The notes under the pieces were generated by a model, which saw only the letters and a list, made by a program, of their open reading frames with translations, was not told the DNA's origin and did not search any database. Below are positions 26,991 through 35,614 of a stretch of DNA of 64,000 nucleotides, piece after piece. The DNA lies in NCBI RefSeq assembly GCF_000160875.1, contig NZ_GG700805.1:397522-461521 (forward strand), read 5' to 3'. The translations under genes were made by a program, and so were the position numbers. The stretch comes from Lactobacillus iners DSM 13335. Its GTDB lineage: Bacteria; Bacillota; Bacilli; Lactobacillales; Lactobacillaceae. How positions within the stretch are numbered: position 1 is the first letter of the stretch; the number at the start of each line of letters is the position of its first letter.

Positions 26991-27476
26991 ATGGAACATA
27001 ATTGCGGATTTATTAACGATAAAAAAGCATTTAGATATAGAGCAGCAGCCATCATAGTCGAAGAAGGTTGTGTGCTATTTGCAGGAAATGATGAGGACGA
27101 CTATTACTACTCAGTTGGCGGAGCGGTTCACATGGGCGAGACATCAGAAGAAGCCGTAAAGAGAGAAGTATTTGAAGAGACAGGTCTTAATTACGAGGTC
27201 GATCACCTTGCTGTCATACACGAGAACTTCTTCATCGGCAGCTCTGGCTTAAAAGGAGTAGACTTCCATGAGCTTACATTCTACTACATGATGAAGCCCA
27301 TGGGCAAAAGAGATTTTACGAGCCAAAGCACTACAGAGTCAGGTGCTAAAGAGACAATGCATTGGTTACCTATAGATGAGCTTGATAAGTGCAAGGCTTA
27401 CCCGACATTTATGAAAGAATATCTTAAATCGGAGCATAGAGGTGTAGAGCATATAGTTACAGATGAAAGAGATTAA
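26991..27476 (+). CDS. NUDIX hydrolase
   Basis: This 161-residue protein has an intact Nudix box GGAVHMGETSEEAVKREV followed by FEETGL. ATG 26991 has AAAGGAG upstream. Base composition is richer in GC than the neighbouring genes, with codons such as GGC and GTC, which suggests a different donor. It precedes the promoter and attenuator region of the cytidine deaminase gene. The substrate is unknown. Confidence 0.88.
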   Translation: MEHNCGFINDKKAFRYRAAAIIVEEGCVLFAGNDEDDYYYSVGGAVHMGETSEEAVKREVFEETGLNYEVDHLAVIHENFFIGSSGLKGVDFHELTFYYMMKPMGKRDFTSQSTTESGAKETMHWLPIDELDKCKAYPTFMKEYLKSEHRGVEHIVTDERD

Positions 27477-27528
27477 GTAAGCCTACCATTATGGCAAGGG
27501 ATCGTTACATAAACATATTTCATTAAAA

Positions 27529-27613
27529 TTGACAAATAACCACCAATAGTATACTATAGCAACTAACAGTACCCGACACGCCTCTTAACAATGCGGACCA
27601 AGTCGGGTCTTTT
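27529..27613 (+). promoter_or_regulatory. Promoter followed by leader terminator/attenuator
   Basis: TTGACA (27529-27534) and TACTAT (27552-27557) are 17 bases apart. About 15 bases later ACCCGAC..GTCGGGT forms a hairpin followed by CTTTTG, ahead of the deaminase gene at 27674. A terminator between promoter and gene suggests attenuation. Confidence 0.7.
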
Positions 27614-27673
27614 GTTTATAAGAATCTTAATAACTATGCGATAAATTCAGGTATTTTAGGAGAAAAGGAATAT

Positions 27674-28108
27674 ATGGATATTTGGGATACAATGTATGAA
27701 AAGGCGAAGCCACAATTTCATCCGGAGGAAGTTTCTCCATTCGTTTACGCACATCATGTTGTATGTGCAATAGAAGCTGAAAACGGAGAAATTTTCACAG
27801 GTTTCTGCATTGAGAGCTGTAGTGGGGTTCTTAATTTGTGTGCAGAACGCGTGGCCGCTCTTAATATGTATGTGAATAGCGGACAGACGAAGGTGAAGCG
27901 TCTGATCGCATTCCGCGACAAGGCACCTTATGGTGCGGGAAGCGGTATGCCTTGTGGAGCGTGTAGAGAGTTCTTTTATCAATTGAATGAAGAAAATGAA
28001 AAAATGGAGATTATGGAGGAATTTGAACAGCGGAAGACTGTCACGTTGAAGGAGCTCATGCCAAATTGGTGGGGCAAAGATAGATATGCTGAAGCGAAAG
28101 CAAAATGA
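27674..28108 (+). CDS. Cytidine/blasticidin deaminase-like zinc enzyme
   Basis: CDA-fold enzymes deaminate cytosine-type nucleosides with a zinc-activated water. The 144-residue protein has the CAE motif (Cys56-Glu58 in NLCAERVAAL) and PCGAC (Cys94 and Cys97), giving the complete zinc site. Length and layout fit the small cytidine or blasticidin-S deaminases. RBS AGGAGAAAAGG precedes ATG 27674, and a promoter with attenuator hairpin lies upstream. The exact substrate is uncertain; a role in nucleoside salvage or drug inactivation is possible. Confidence 0.88.
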   Translation: MDIWDTMYEKAKPQFHPEEVSPFVYAHHVVCAIEAENGEIFTGFCIESCSGVLNLCAERVAALNMYVNSGQTKVKRLIAFRDKAPYGAGSGMPCGACREFFYQLNEENEKMEIMEEFEQRKTVTLKELMPNWWGKDRYAEAKAK

Positions 28109-28273
28109 CCGTCCTGCTTGTATAGACAGATCAAGTCTCCCACACTGCCATCCTGGTTTCCTATTTAGTCCCTATGGGCTTGCGATGATAGGAGCGACTG
28201 TGATAGCATTTATTGAATTGATAAATTATAAGATTAAGGCAGTGTAGGCAAATTTAAATTTCTGGAGGAGAAA

Positions 28274-28858
28274 ATGGTGGATGAATTAAGAAAAGAAATT
28301 GCAATTCAGCAGAAAAAAGGGTTACCATTTATCATGGCATCGGTGATTATATGGCTTCTGATAGTACTTGTGTCAATTTTAGATATCAATATGAATATGA
28401 AAAATTTATTGGTATTTTGCTGTTCATGCCCATTATTACCGCTGGCTTGGCTCATTGGTAAACTTATAAAGATGGATATCTTTTCAAAACAAAATCCACT
28501 TGGACAATTAGGCTTCATTTTCACCTTAAATCAAATGATTTATTTATTAATCGTTATGTGGGTGTTTAGTGCGGTTCCGGAAAAGATGATTATGGTATAC
28601 GCTATGGTGTTTGGAGCACATTTATTTCCCTATTCATGGTTGTATCAATCAAAGGGATATACAGTTGCAGCAATTTCCATTCCAATGATTTCCTTGATTT
28701 TAGGATGTGCATTAAACGGCACAACGGTTGCTGTTGCGGCATGTATTATTGAGATAGTATTTGCTTGTGTATTACATATGGAATTAAAGAAAATGGGAGA
28801 TGACTACAACAAATCCCAGTTTGTAGAGCTTAGCAAGGATCAAGTTTCTATGAAATAG
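28274..28858 (+). CDS. DUF7010-like integral membrane protein
   Basis: This 194-residue protein has about six hydrophobic helices and a cytosolic N terminus MVDELRKEIAIQQKKGLPF. That start and the WLYQSKGYTV motif look like the DUF7010 family, which has no known activity. RBS GGAGGAG precedes ATG 28274. The 130 bases before it contain a broken fragment of another membrane protein (LAMIGATVIAFIELINYK in one frame). It is a single cassette-like gene. Confidence 0.7.
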   Translation: MVDELRKEIAIQQKKGLPFIMASVIIWLLIVLVSILDINMNMKNLLVFCCSCPLLPLAWLIGKLIKMDIFSKQNPLGQLGFIFTLNQMIYLLIVMWVFSAVPEKMIMVYAMVFGAHLFPYSWLYQSKGYTVAAISIPMISLILGCALNGTTVAVAACIIEIVFACVLHMELKKMGDDYNKSQFVELSKDQVSMK

Positions 28859-28920
28859 AAATCTAAATATAAATACGTTATGTGTAAATAATTAAGGCGG
28901 TAGTAATACCGTCTTTTTTG

Positions 28921-29240
28921 ATGCCTAAAAAGGTTTCAGAATTCAAGGCTAAAGTTTCATTGTATTCAACACGTAATGAAACTATATACGAAAACTGCCA
29001 ACGAGATTGATGAGCTTAAAGGTAAGAAACAGCAGCTTCTTATAGAAAAAGCAGGTCAAGAAGATGATAAAATACGAATCAGATAAATGGAAGATTTTCT
29101 TAAAAAGTGAGCGTCACGATATTAGTGAATATTACGAGAAGCTGGTAAGAAAGTACATCAAGAAAATAAAAGTTTACGAGGACAGATTCAGCATAACTTT
29201 TAAAGCAGAGATTAGTGTGAATATTGAAAGGGCATCGTAA
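28921..29240 (+). pseudogene. Large serine recombinase C-terminal remnant
   Basis: Scattered frames give KKVSEFKAKVSLYSTRNE, then ANEIDELKGKKQQLLIEKA and finally ISEYYEKLVRKYIKKIKVYE with an ending SVNIERAS. This is the coiled-coil and C-terminal part of a large serine recombinase, different from the KYSSK-type enzymes in this island. It has at least two frameshifts and no catalytic domain. An element-end terminator follows at 29281. Confidence 0.75.
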
Positions 29241-29280
29241 AAGCCAAAAGAATGTGAGAATTTGAAATATTACAAAAGTA

Positions 29281-29313
29281 AGCCTAGGGGGGAATCCTCT
29301 CTAGGCTGTTTTT
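29281..29313 (+). terminator. Element-end terminator hairpin
   Basis: AGCCTAG..CTAGGCT stem followed by GTTTTT. Similar hairpins with the same downstream text (AATTAAGCTAT, GCCAATCTTAAA) are at 43748 and about 50356, so they mark one element-end type. Confidence 0.8.
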
Positions 29314-29350
29314 ATGCTCAAAAATTAAGCTATCATGCCAATCTTAAACC

Positions 29351-29379
29351 TTTTAACGATAGCTTTTTCTTCGTTAAAA
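29351..29379 (+). repeat. TTTTAACGA hairpin
   Basis: TTTTAACGA and TCGTTAAAA form a shortened version of the island hairpin, followed by GTGACCCCACTATCCATTC. No att copy is recognisable after it. Confidence 0.65.
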
Positions 29380-29434
29380 AGTGACCCCACTATCCATTCT
29401 GTACACTCAAAATTTAGACAGACTTCCCAATAGA

Positions 29435-29620
29435 TTACTTATCAGTAAATTCAAATAAATCTTCCACTTTTACTTTGAAAATTTTTGCGATATCCATGAC
29501 CAGTTTCAAAGACGGGTTATATCTACCATTTTCTAGATGAACAATAGTTTCTCTTCTGACATTAACCATTTCAGCCAGCTCTAACGTTGGTATAAATTCA
29601 TTTTGTAAATCCAACTTCAA
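29435..29620 (-). CDS. Small XRE-type helix-turn-helix regulator, probably 5'-altered
   Basis: The C-terminal two thirds, LAEMVNVRRETIVHLENGRYN followed by PSLKLVMDIAKIF, are typical of the 60-70 residue YgzD-like repressors. The N-terminal stretch MKLDLQNEFIPTLE does not look like the expected RIKELRKEKGLTQ helix. The first helix is therefore probably lost or frameshifted. It lies alone next to an island hairpin. Confidence 0.65.
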   Translation of the reverse strand: MKLDLQNEFIPTLELAEMVNVRRETIVHLENGRYNPSLKLVMDIAKIFKVKVEDLFEFTDK

Positions 29621-29834
29621 AATATGTCCGTTATGGAAATAATTCTAAATAGGGAGAGACGTAAGTTTATGGAAATAAAGCGTGATTACTATCTAGACAA
29701 ATTAATAAAAAAATAGTATATTTATTAAAATTATTACAGTAATCAGAGCGAATGGGAGATCTTGTTTACTTAATAATCTGTTTTATGATCATTTGATGTA
29801 GAGTCGTGTTAACGAAAAGGAGGTTAGTAGTGTT

Positions 29835-30269
29835 ATGAGGAATAAAACTATTTTTTGTAAAACTATTTTTCAAAGTTGTCTTGTTATGCTTCTGCTGTTA
29901 GGTTCTCTCTTTTCTCTTGCTGGGTGCACTGACGATGAGGAAAAAGCAAAGCTTGCGTCGTATCATTGGGAAACGGTAGCAGTGTCTCGTGAAGAGTTTC
30001 GTATACCAGAAAACTATATGAATAAGGATGAATTGTATCTCTTTGTTTCACGAGATATTCTTGATTCTCATCAAGATTTGTCTAAAGTCACTCTTGGAGA
30101 TAAGCATATCAAATTAGTTAACTCATCGTTCAATTTACCTGGTCCAGGGCTTAAAGCTTTATTTTTAGTTGGAAAATTTGATTTAAAAGACAAGCCAGGC
30201 TCTGCTGTTCTAAAAGTACCAGGGTTTAAGAAAAAAGGTAATGTTGCTATAGGATATAAGAAGAAATAG
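29835..30269 (+). CDS. Small secreted lipoprotein of unknown function
   Basis: This 144-residue protein has a signal peptide with a hydrophobic stretch SCLVMLLLLGSLFSLAG and lipobox LAGC (Cys at about residue 31), so it should be lipid-anchored on the outer face. The mature part has WETVAVSREEFRIPENYMN and no domain I recognise. RBS AAAAGGAGG precedes ATG 29835. It is followed by TA remnants. Small lipoproteins in such islands are sometimes immunity or exclusion proteins, but nothing here shows that. Confidence 0.75.
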   Translation: MRNKTIFCKTIFQSCLVMLLLLGSLFSLAGCTDDEEKAKLASYHWETVAVSREEFRIPENYMNKDELYLFVSRDILDSHQDLSKVTLGDKHIKLVNSSFNLPGPGLKALFLVGKFDLKDKPGSAVLKVPGFKKKGNVAIGYKKK

Positions 30270-30398
30270 TAGTATTTTGCACTTGATGTTTAGTGCGAAT
30301 GTTGAAAGTGTATATATCAGTCGAAAAATCCCATTCGTGCAATTGTGTTACAATATGCGACACAATAATTTGTTATATGGGTATTGAGGTTGATTGAT

Positions 30399-30695
30399 AT
30401 GGCAGTTACTAAAAATGCGAATGTGAATGTGAGAATACAATAAAATATTAAGCAGCAGGCGGAGCAGATTTTGGAAACTATTGGAATTCCTAGGGCTACT
30501 GCTATTGACATGTTTTATCGTCAAATCATTCTTAATAAGGGTATTCCGTTTTCGCTTACTATTCCGAAGTCGCTTCCAGCACAAGATGATATGGATGAGA
30601 AAACGTTTAACGCGTTGATGGCTAAAGGTTATGATCAGGCGGCTCAAAGTGATAGTTATCCGATAGATGATGTTTTTGAAGAGCTTGACCGCTGA
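30399..30695 (+). pseudogene. DinJ/RelB antitoxin (MAVTK family) with internal stop, copy 1
   Basis: The frame from ATG 30399 reads MAVTKNANVNVRIQ, then a TAA, then NIKQQAEQILETIGIPRATA to PIDDVFEELDR. Compared with the intact copy at 37201 only one codon (Glu to stop) breaks it. It is a ribbon-helix-helix antitoxin. Its toxin partner is reduced to a 3' fragment. Confidence 0.85.
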
Positions 30696-30847
30696 TGGGC
30701 AGCCATGGGGTGAGCTTGGTTTTAGAAGAATACGCGTAAAAAAATTATTATGTTTACTTTTGTGTTGATGAGAATAAAAGAGAAGTCCAAATACTTGCGG
30801 TTATTTACGCGATAAGAGATCAGGCTACGCAACTGGAGCAATTGTAA
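30696..30847 (+). pseudogene. RelE toxin 3' remnant, copy 1
   Basis: Frames give QPWGELGFRRIRVK, then YVYFCVDENKREVQILAVI and ATQLEQL, matching the last third of the toxin at 37503. An extra A in a run of A shifts the frame. The first two thirds are deleted at a point fused to the antitoxin end. Confidence 0.8.
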
Positions 30848-30872
30848 TGTAACGCACTGTCAAGAGAGTCCT

Positions 30873-31006
30873 AAACCTTTTAACGATAGCCCCTCCTATC
30901 GTTAAAAGGTTTTTCGCTATCCATAGTGTGCACTCGAAAAAGGACTGACGTATTAGGAGTTCTCTCAATCCATTTAGAATCAATTTGTTTGTTGTCAAGA
31001 AAATAA
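30873..31006 (+). repeat. 17-bp hairpin and degenerate att copy 7
   Basis: AAACCTTTTAACGATAG and its perfect complement form a hairpin with a 6-base loop and T run (30873-30912), able to act as a terminator. After TTCTCTCAATC, a diverged att (CATTTAGAATCAATTTG, then GTTGTCAAGAAAATAA) occupies 30971-31006. The stretch to 31293 contains the short frame MSPLATAEAQCVCSQF but no supported gene. Confidence 0.75.
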
Positions 31007-31268
31007 AATAATAGACTATAAGACTTTTGAAAACAATGGCTTTATTTATATGAATAATGTTTGGTCTATCTAATTTTATATATTTTCAATCTTCACAGTT
31101 TGCGTGGATATCTATCAGCATATTTGACAAAATCATATAATTTAAGTAAATTTCACAAGTAATATTTCAAGGAAAGGTGGGAAAATTGTGAAGTTATTTC
31201 TTAAAATGTCTCCATTGGCAACTGCCGAGGCACAATGTGTGTGCAGTCAATTTTGATTGGCTATAAAC

Positions 31269-31905
<637 letters not shown>

Positions 31906-32103
31906 ATTCATTTCCTTCCCTTTATCCGATATTTTTACGTTCAGGCTCAAACGAGAAAATAAGCAGAGCTTCTCCACCATTATGGTGCTTGATCGTGCTA
32001 TCTGATGCAGTAATGCGAACATAAAAATCGTATATGACAGTCGAGAAATCTCATCCGTACAGATGTATTACAATATGCAACATGCGTATGGAGGTTGATT
32101 GAT

Positions 32104-32396
32104 ATGGCAGTTACTAAAACAGCGAATGTGAATGTAAGAATACAAGAAAATATTAAGCAGCAGGCGGAGCAGATTCTGGAAACTATTGGAATTCCTAGAC
32201 TGCTATTGACATGTTTTATCGTCAAATCATTCTTAATAAGGGTATTCCGTTTTCGCTTACTATTCCAAAGTCGCTTTTAGCACAAGATGATATGAATGAG
32301 AAAACGTTTAATGCGTTGATGGCTAAAGGCTATGATCAGGCGGCTCAAAGTGATAGTTATCCGATAGATGATGTTTTTAAAGAGCTTGACTGCTGA
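32104..32396 (+). pseudogene. DinJ/RelB antitoxin (MAVTK family), frameshifted, copy 2
   Basis: From ATG 32104 the frame is intact to ETIGIPR. Then a 4-base deletion relative to the other copies (in the codons for RATA) shifts it. The rest, IDMFYRQIILNKGIPFSLTI to DDVFKELDC, is in another frame. The flanking 200 bases on both sides are near-identical to copy 1, so the two arose by duplication. Confidence 0.85.
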
Positions 32397-32548
32397 TGGG
32401 CAGCCATGGGGTGAGCTTGGTTTTAGAAGAATACGCGTAAAAAAATTATTACGTTTACTTTTGTGTTGATGAGAATAAAAGAGAAGTCCAAATACTTGCG
32501 GTTATTTACGCGATAAGAGATCAGGCTACGCAACTGGAACAATTGTAA
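32397..32548 (+). pseudogene. RelE toxin 3' remnant, copy 2
   Basis: This remnant has the same deletion and frame error as the one at 30696-30847, including the run of A. Both therefore descend from one damaged ancestor. Confidence 0.8.
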
Positions 32549-32573
32549 TGTAACGCACTATCAAGCGAGTCCT

Positions 32574-32698
32574 AAACCTTTTAACGATAGCCCCTCCTAT
32601 CGTTAAAAGGTTTTTCGTTATCCATAGTGTGCACTCAAAAAAGTGTAGATATACTTGGAGTTCTCTCAATCCACGTTGAGACGATAGTATTGATGTCA
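32574..32698 (+). repeat. 17-bp hairpin, linker and rumA-type att copy 8
   Basis: Hairpin AAACCTTTTAACGATAG with its complement (32574-32613), then GTGTAGATATACTTGGAG and TTCTCTCAATC, then att CACGTTGAGACGATAG with TATTGATGTCA (32672-32698, HVETIVLMS). This is the clearest example of the ordered module. The stretch to 32975 has no gene I can support. Confidence 0.85.
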
Positions 32699-32975
32699 AA
32701 AGTGGATTAGCAGCTTTTGTTGCACGCTTGTATTTTGTACGCTCTCTGTTAGTTTTGTATACATTTCTTTTGAAACGGCTATTTTCACATAATTATGTGC
32801 ACATGTGTTAAGAAAATGCCATGTTACGATTCGTAACGCTTGTATTCTCGTTCGTTTCTTTTCTATTCATATGTTGCTCGTTATCATGTAATTATGCAGT
32901 GCAATTATTAATTGCATTACGAGCAAAAAAAATCGTTAAGAACGAAAACTCATAGCCAATGAAAGGAGTTATACG

Positions 32976-33608
32976 ATGTTGTTAGGAGAGAAAATCAGAA
33001 ATGCACGCGTGGAAGCGGGTTTAACTCAGGAAGAACTTGCTGAAATGATTATGGTTTCGCGTGCTGCGGTAGCGAAGTGGGAAGGTGGTCGCGGTCTGCC
33101 GGATGTTGCAAATTTGAAGGTGATTGCGGATGCACTAGGTGTTACTGTCGACTATTTGTTGGATAAAGACAATGCTATTGATTTGTCAATCATTAAGAAG
33201 CCTATTGATGTAGCGAAGTATGGTCTTAATGCAAAATTGGGTGTTCGTAAGAAAATCAAGATAAAGGAACAAATTATTCGCGATGAATATGCAGACGCTG
33301 AAATTATTATGCTCACAGTGACGAAGTTTATTCCAAATTCGTCTGAAAAGTTTATGGATAATTTTATCGGGTGGATTACTACTTTGTTCAGTGATATTCC
33401 TTTGTTTGATACCTTTGCATTCGGTAAAGCTGTAGAGAGTATTGGCAGTGCACAGTATTACTTGGTGAATAAAAAAGAAAAGCAATTTTTTGTGTTGATA
33501 ACGGATGAGTATATTATTAGCAGAATGATGCGAGTAAAGTTCACTGATAAGAAGATGTGTGTTGGGGATAAGGAATTTACTCAAGTTGGTAAGTTGCGTG
33601 ATAAGTAA
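32976..33608 (+). CDS. XRE-family regulator with C-terminal sensor-like domain
   Basis: This 210-residue protein has a helix-turn-helix at about residues 5-60 (KIRNARVEAGLTQEELAEMI, then SRAAVAKWEGGRGLPD). A linker and a 130-residue C-terminal region of unknown fold follow, with aromatic strands (QYYLVNKKEKQFFVLITDEY) resembling a PH-like barrel. RBS AAAGGAG precedes ATG 32976. Codon use (GCG, CGC, GTC) is more GC-rich than the neighbours, hinting at another donor. Its target is not apparent. Confidence 0.8.
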   Translation: MLLGEKIRNARVEAGLTQEELAEMIMVSRAAVAKWEGGRGLPDVANLKVIADALGVTVDYLLDKDNAIDLSIIKKPIDVAKYGLNAKLGVRKKIKIKEQIIRDEYADAEIIMLTVTKFIPNSSEKFMDNFIGWITTLFSDIPLFDTFAFGKAVESIGSAQYYLVNKKEKQFFVLITDEYIISRMMRVKFTDKKMCVGDKEFTQVGKLRDK

Positions 33609-33873
33609 GAACCAGTAGTTGGTTCGGAATTGGTCAGAAGAATGTGTTTTTCAGTTTTGATTTTCGCATTCTCCTGATTTTTATTTTCCGCGTTTTGTAC
33701 ATGCTTTTAGTGTTTTGGCATGACAGTTGATCATAAGAAATGAAATTCGATTTTTGCACACATATAAAAGCATATTCTTTGCATCTAGCTAGTTTACTGA
33801 AATTATTTGACCTATGCGTCAAAAAAGTTCATTGGCACCAAGTCATGATTTTGACCATATTGTCGAATTTTCA

Positions 33874-34200
33874 TTATTTGTTGTTGATAATATTTTTGAT
33901 GTTTCTGCCTGCATAAAAGATACGAACAACCGTCACGCTACATTTATCTTCATCTACGAGGTAAAAAGCCGTGTAGTTATCTATGGGAACCCTGCGTATT
34001 CCCATAGAATGCCACGGCTCCCACTCTACAAGCGGATGGCGCATAGGCATAGTGTTAAGAGAGCGGATAGTTTTTCTAATGCGACTCACCTGTTTTTCGG
34101 CTGTTTTAGGAACTTGCAAAGTAAAACGGATATACTCGTATAATTCGCTGAGATCAAGGAACGCTTGCGGAGAATAGATGATGTTATAAGTTGTACTCAT
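33874..34200 (-). CDS. RelE/ParE family toxin
   Basis: This intact 108-residue toxin of the RelE/ParE fold would cut mRNA on the ribosome or act on gyrase; the subfamily cannot be fixed by eye. It contains YSPQAFLDLSELYEYIRF, then RHPLVEWEPWHSMGIRR and AFYLVDEDKCSVTVVRIFYA. It overlaps the antitoxin gene by 4 bases (ATGA), as in a coupled TA operon. A truncated paralogue lies at 23662. Confidence 0.88.
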   Translation of the reverse strand: MSTTYNIIYSPQAFLDLSELYEYIRFTLQVPKTAEKQVSRIRKTIRSLNTMPMRHPLVEWEPWHSMGIRRVPIDNYTAFYLVDEDKCSVTVVRIFYAGRNIKNIINNK

Positions 34201-34502
34201 GCACCATATTCCTTTGCAAAGAACAGATCTACTTCATCTGCACTATAAGATTTGCCAGATCTTAGAGAGTCTAAGCCTTTCTGCAATTCCTTATCCAACT
34301 CATCACGAGTGATACTGCCTAAAGCAATAGGTTTATTTACTGGCAGGCGAAGTTCAAAGGGCATGCCTTTTTGTAAAACGATTTGACTATAAAGCATTTG
34401 AATTGCAGAAGACGGTGTTATGCCAAGCTGGTTCAAAATGCTTTCAGCATTTTCTTTAAGTGTGGTGTCGATTCGTGCATATACAACATTGGTATTTGCC
34501 AT
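34197..34502 (-). CDS. RelB/DinJ family antitoxin
   Basis: This ribbon-helix-helix antitoxin of 101 residues starts at ATG 34502 with AAGGAGTG upstream. It reads MANTNVVYARIDTTLKENAE, then LNQLGITPSSAIQMLYSQ, and ends in an acidic toxin-binding tail SYSADEVDLFFAKEYGA. It should neutralise the downstream toxin and repress the operon. The paralogue at 23889-24203 is nearly identical but has a stop codon. Confidence 0.88.
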   Translation of the reverse strand: MANTNVVYARIDTTLKENAESILNQLGITPSSAIQMLYSQIVLQKGMPFELRLPVNKPIALGSITRDELDKELQKGLDSLRSGKSYSADEVDLFFAKEYGA

Positions 34503-34594
34503 GATATTCACACTCCTTTCTGTCTGTATTTTACAAATTATAGCAAGCAATTGCAAGCTAGCGAAAGCAATATATTCATTTCAGTGAGATAATC

Positions 34595-34672
34595 TACGTC
34601 GAGACTGTAGTATTGATGATTAGCCGGGTGCAAATGTGCCCTTGTGCAGCAGGGCTTAGCGAGGGCTATTAT
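34595..34672 (+). repeat. Rumlike att copy 9 with partial shared segment
   Basis: TACGTCGAGACTGTAG then TATTGATGA (34595-34620), followed by GGGTGCAAATGTGCCC, CAGGGCTTAGCGAGGGC. The segment is cut short and the order with respect to the TA pair is the same as at 24366. The rest of 34505-34902 holds no gene. Confidence 0.75.
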
Positions 34673-34902
34673 AAAAGTGTTGATAGCGATGAGTGAGCTT
34701 TTACTTATAACTCTCTTTTTTGAAACAATCAATTTTACAGCATAATACTAAATCAATCGGCAAGAGAGTCTAATTTATTCAATCATATGAATTAAAGATT
34801 ATTAAATGGCTTTAGTTGACCTAAATTGCATGTATTGTAATGACAACGTGTTGAATATAAACTAATATTTTAGTATGATAAAAGAAAAGGGAGGTACCGT
34901 AT

Positions 34903-35175
34903 ATGGCTACTACGAATTTAAATATCAGAACAGATAAGTAAATTAAAGAACAAGCTGATAAGATTTTTTCAGAACTAGGGCTTAATATGACGACAGCAAT
35001 TAACATTTTTTTTGCGAACAACTATTCGTGAGAATGGGATTCCTTTTTCTCTTAAATTAGAGGCTCCGAATGATACAACGATTGCTGCTATTGAGGAAGG
35101 TAGACGTATTGCGTCTGATCCTAGTGTAAAGGGTTATCGAAATATGGAAGATCTTAAGGGGCTCTTGATTTATGA
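34903..35175 (+). pseudogene. RelB/DinJ antitoxin of a YafQ-type pair, broken
   Basis: MATTNLNIRTDK is followed by TAA, then IKEQADKIFSELGLNMTTAI; an extra T in a T run shifts the frame before RTTIRENGIPFSLKLEAPND and GYRNMEDLKG. It ends in TGA overlapping the toxin ATG. RBS GGGAGG lies upstream of ATG 34903. Confidence 0.8.
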
Positions 35176-35279
35176 GATATGAAGTAAAATTTACGAACCA
35201 GTTCAAAAAAGACCTTAAATCAGCTAAGAAACAAAATAAAAATACGGATAGTCTTTTAAAAGTAATTGATGTTATATAG
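35172..35279 (+). pseudogene. YafQ-type toxin, N-terminal fragment
   Basis: MRYEVKFTNQFKKDLKSAKK is the classic YafQ start. The frame stops after 36 codons (about 90 expected), so the catalytic histidines are lost. It overlaps the broken antitoxin by four bases. Confidence 0.8.
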
Positions 35280-35380
35280 GCTGGGTACACATTCAGAATT
35301 GTTTAAGAAATAAAATGATGCCTTTGCGATAATTTTCCTATTGTTAAAAAGTGTAGATATACTACCCGTTCACTCAATCT

Positions 35381-35605
35381 CATGTGAGAGTGTTGTATTG
35401 ATGTCAAGGGCTAATTAGGTGGGTGCAAATTTGCCCTTGTGTAGCAAGGCTTAGTGAGTGCTATCTTAAAAGGTTTAATGCATGGCTGTTTTAGGCTGGG
35501 TTCTTGTGGTTTTTGAGCGTGTTTTGGCTGTTTGAGGAAACATGTCGACAGTGCACAGGATATTAAGTTAAAGGGTGCACCCAGGCGGTAAATGATAATT
35601 TAGGG
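35381..35605 (+). repeat. Island repeat, copy K
   Basis: A hairpin relic and GTGTAGATATACTACCCG precede att CATGTGAGAGTGTTG (one base deleted, 35381-35406). The full shared segment follows to GGTAAATGATAATTTAGG. The last bases run straight into the GGGAGG RBS of the ABC-F gene, so the repeat is the 5' leader of that gene. Confidence 0.85.
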
Positions 35606-35614
35606 AGGCGTTTT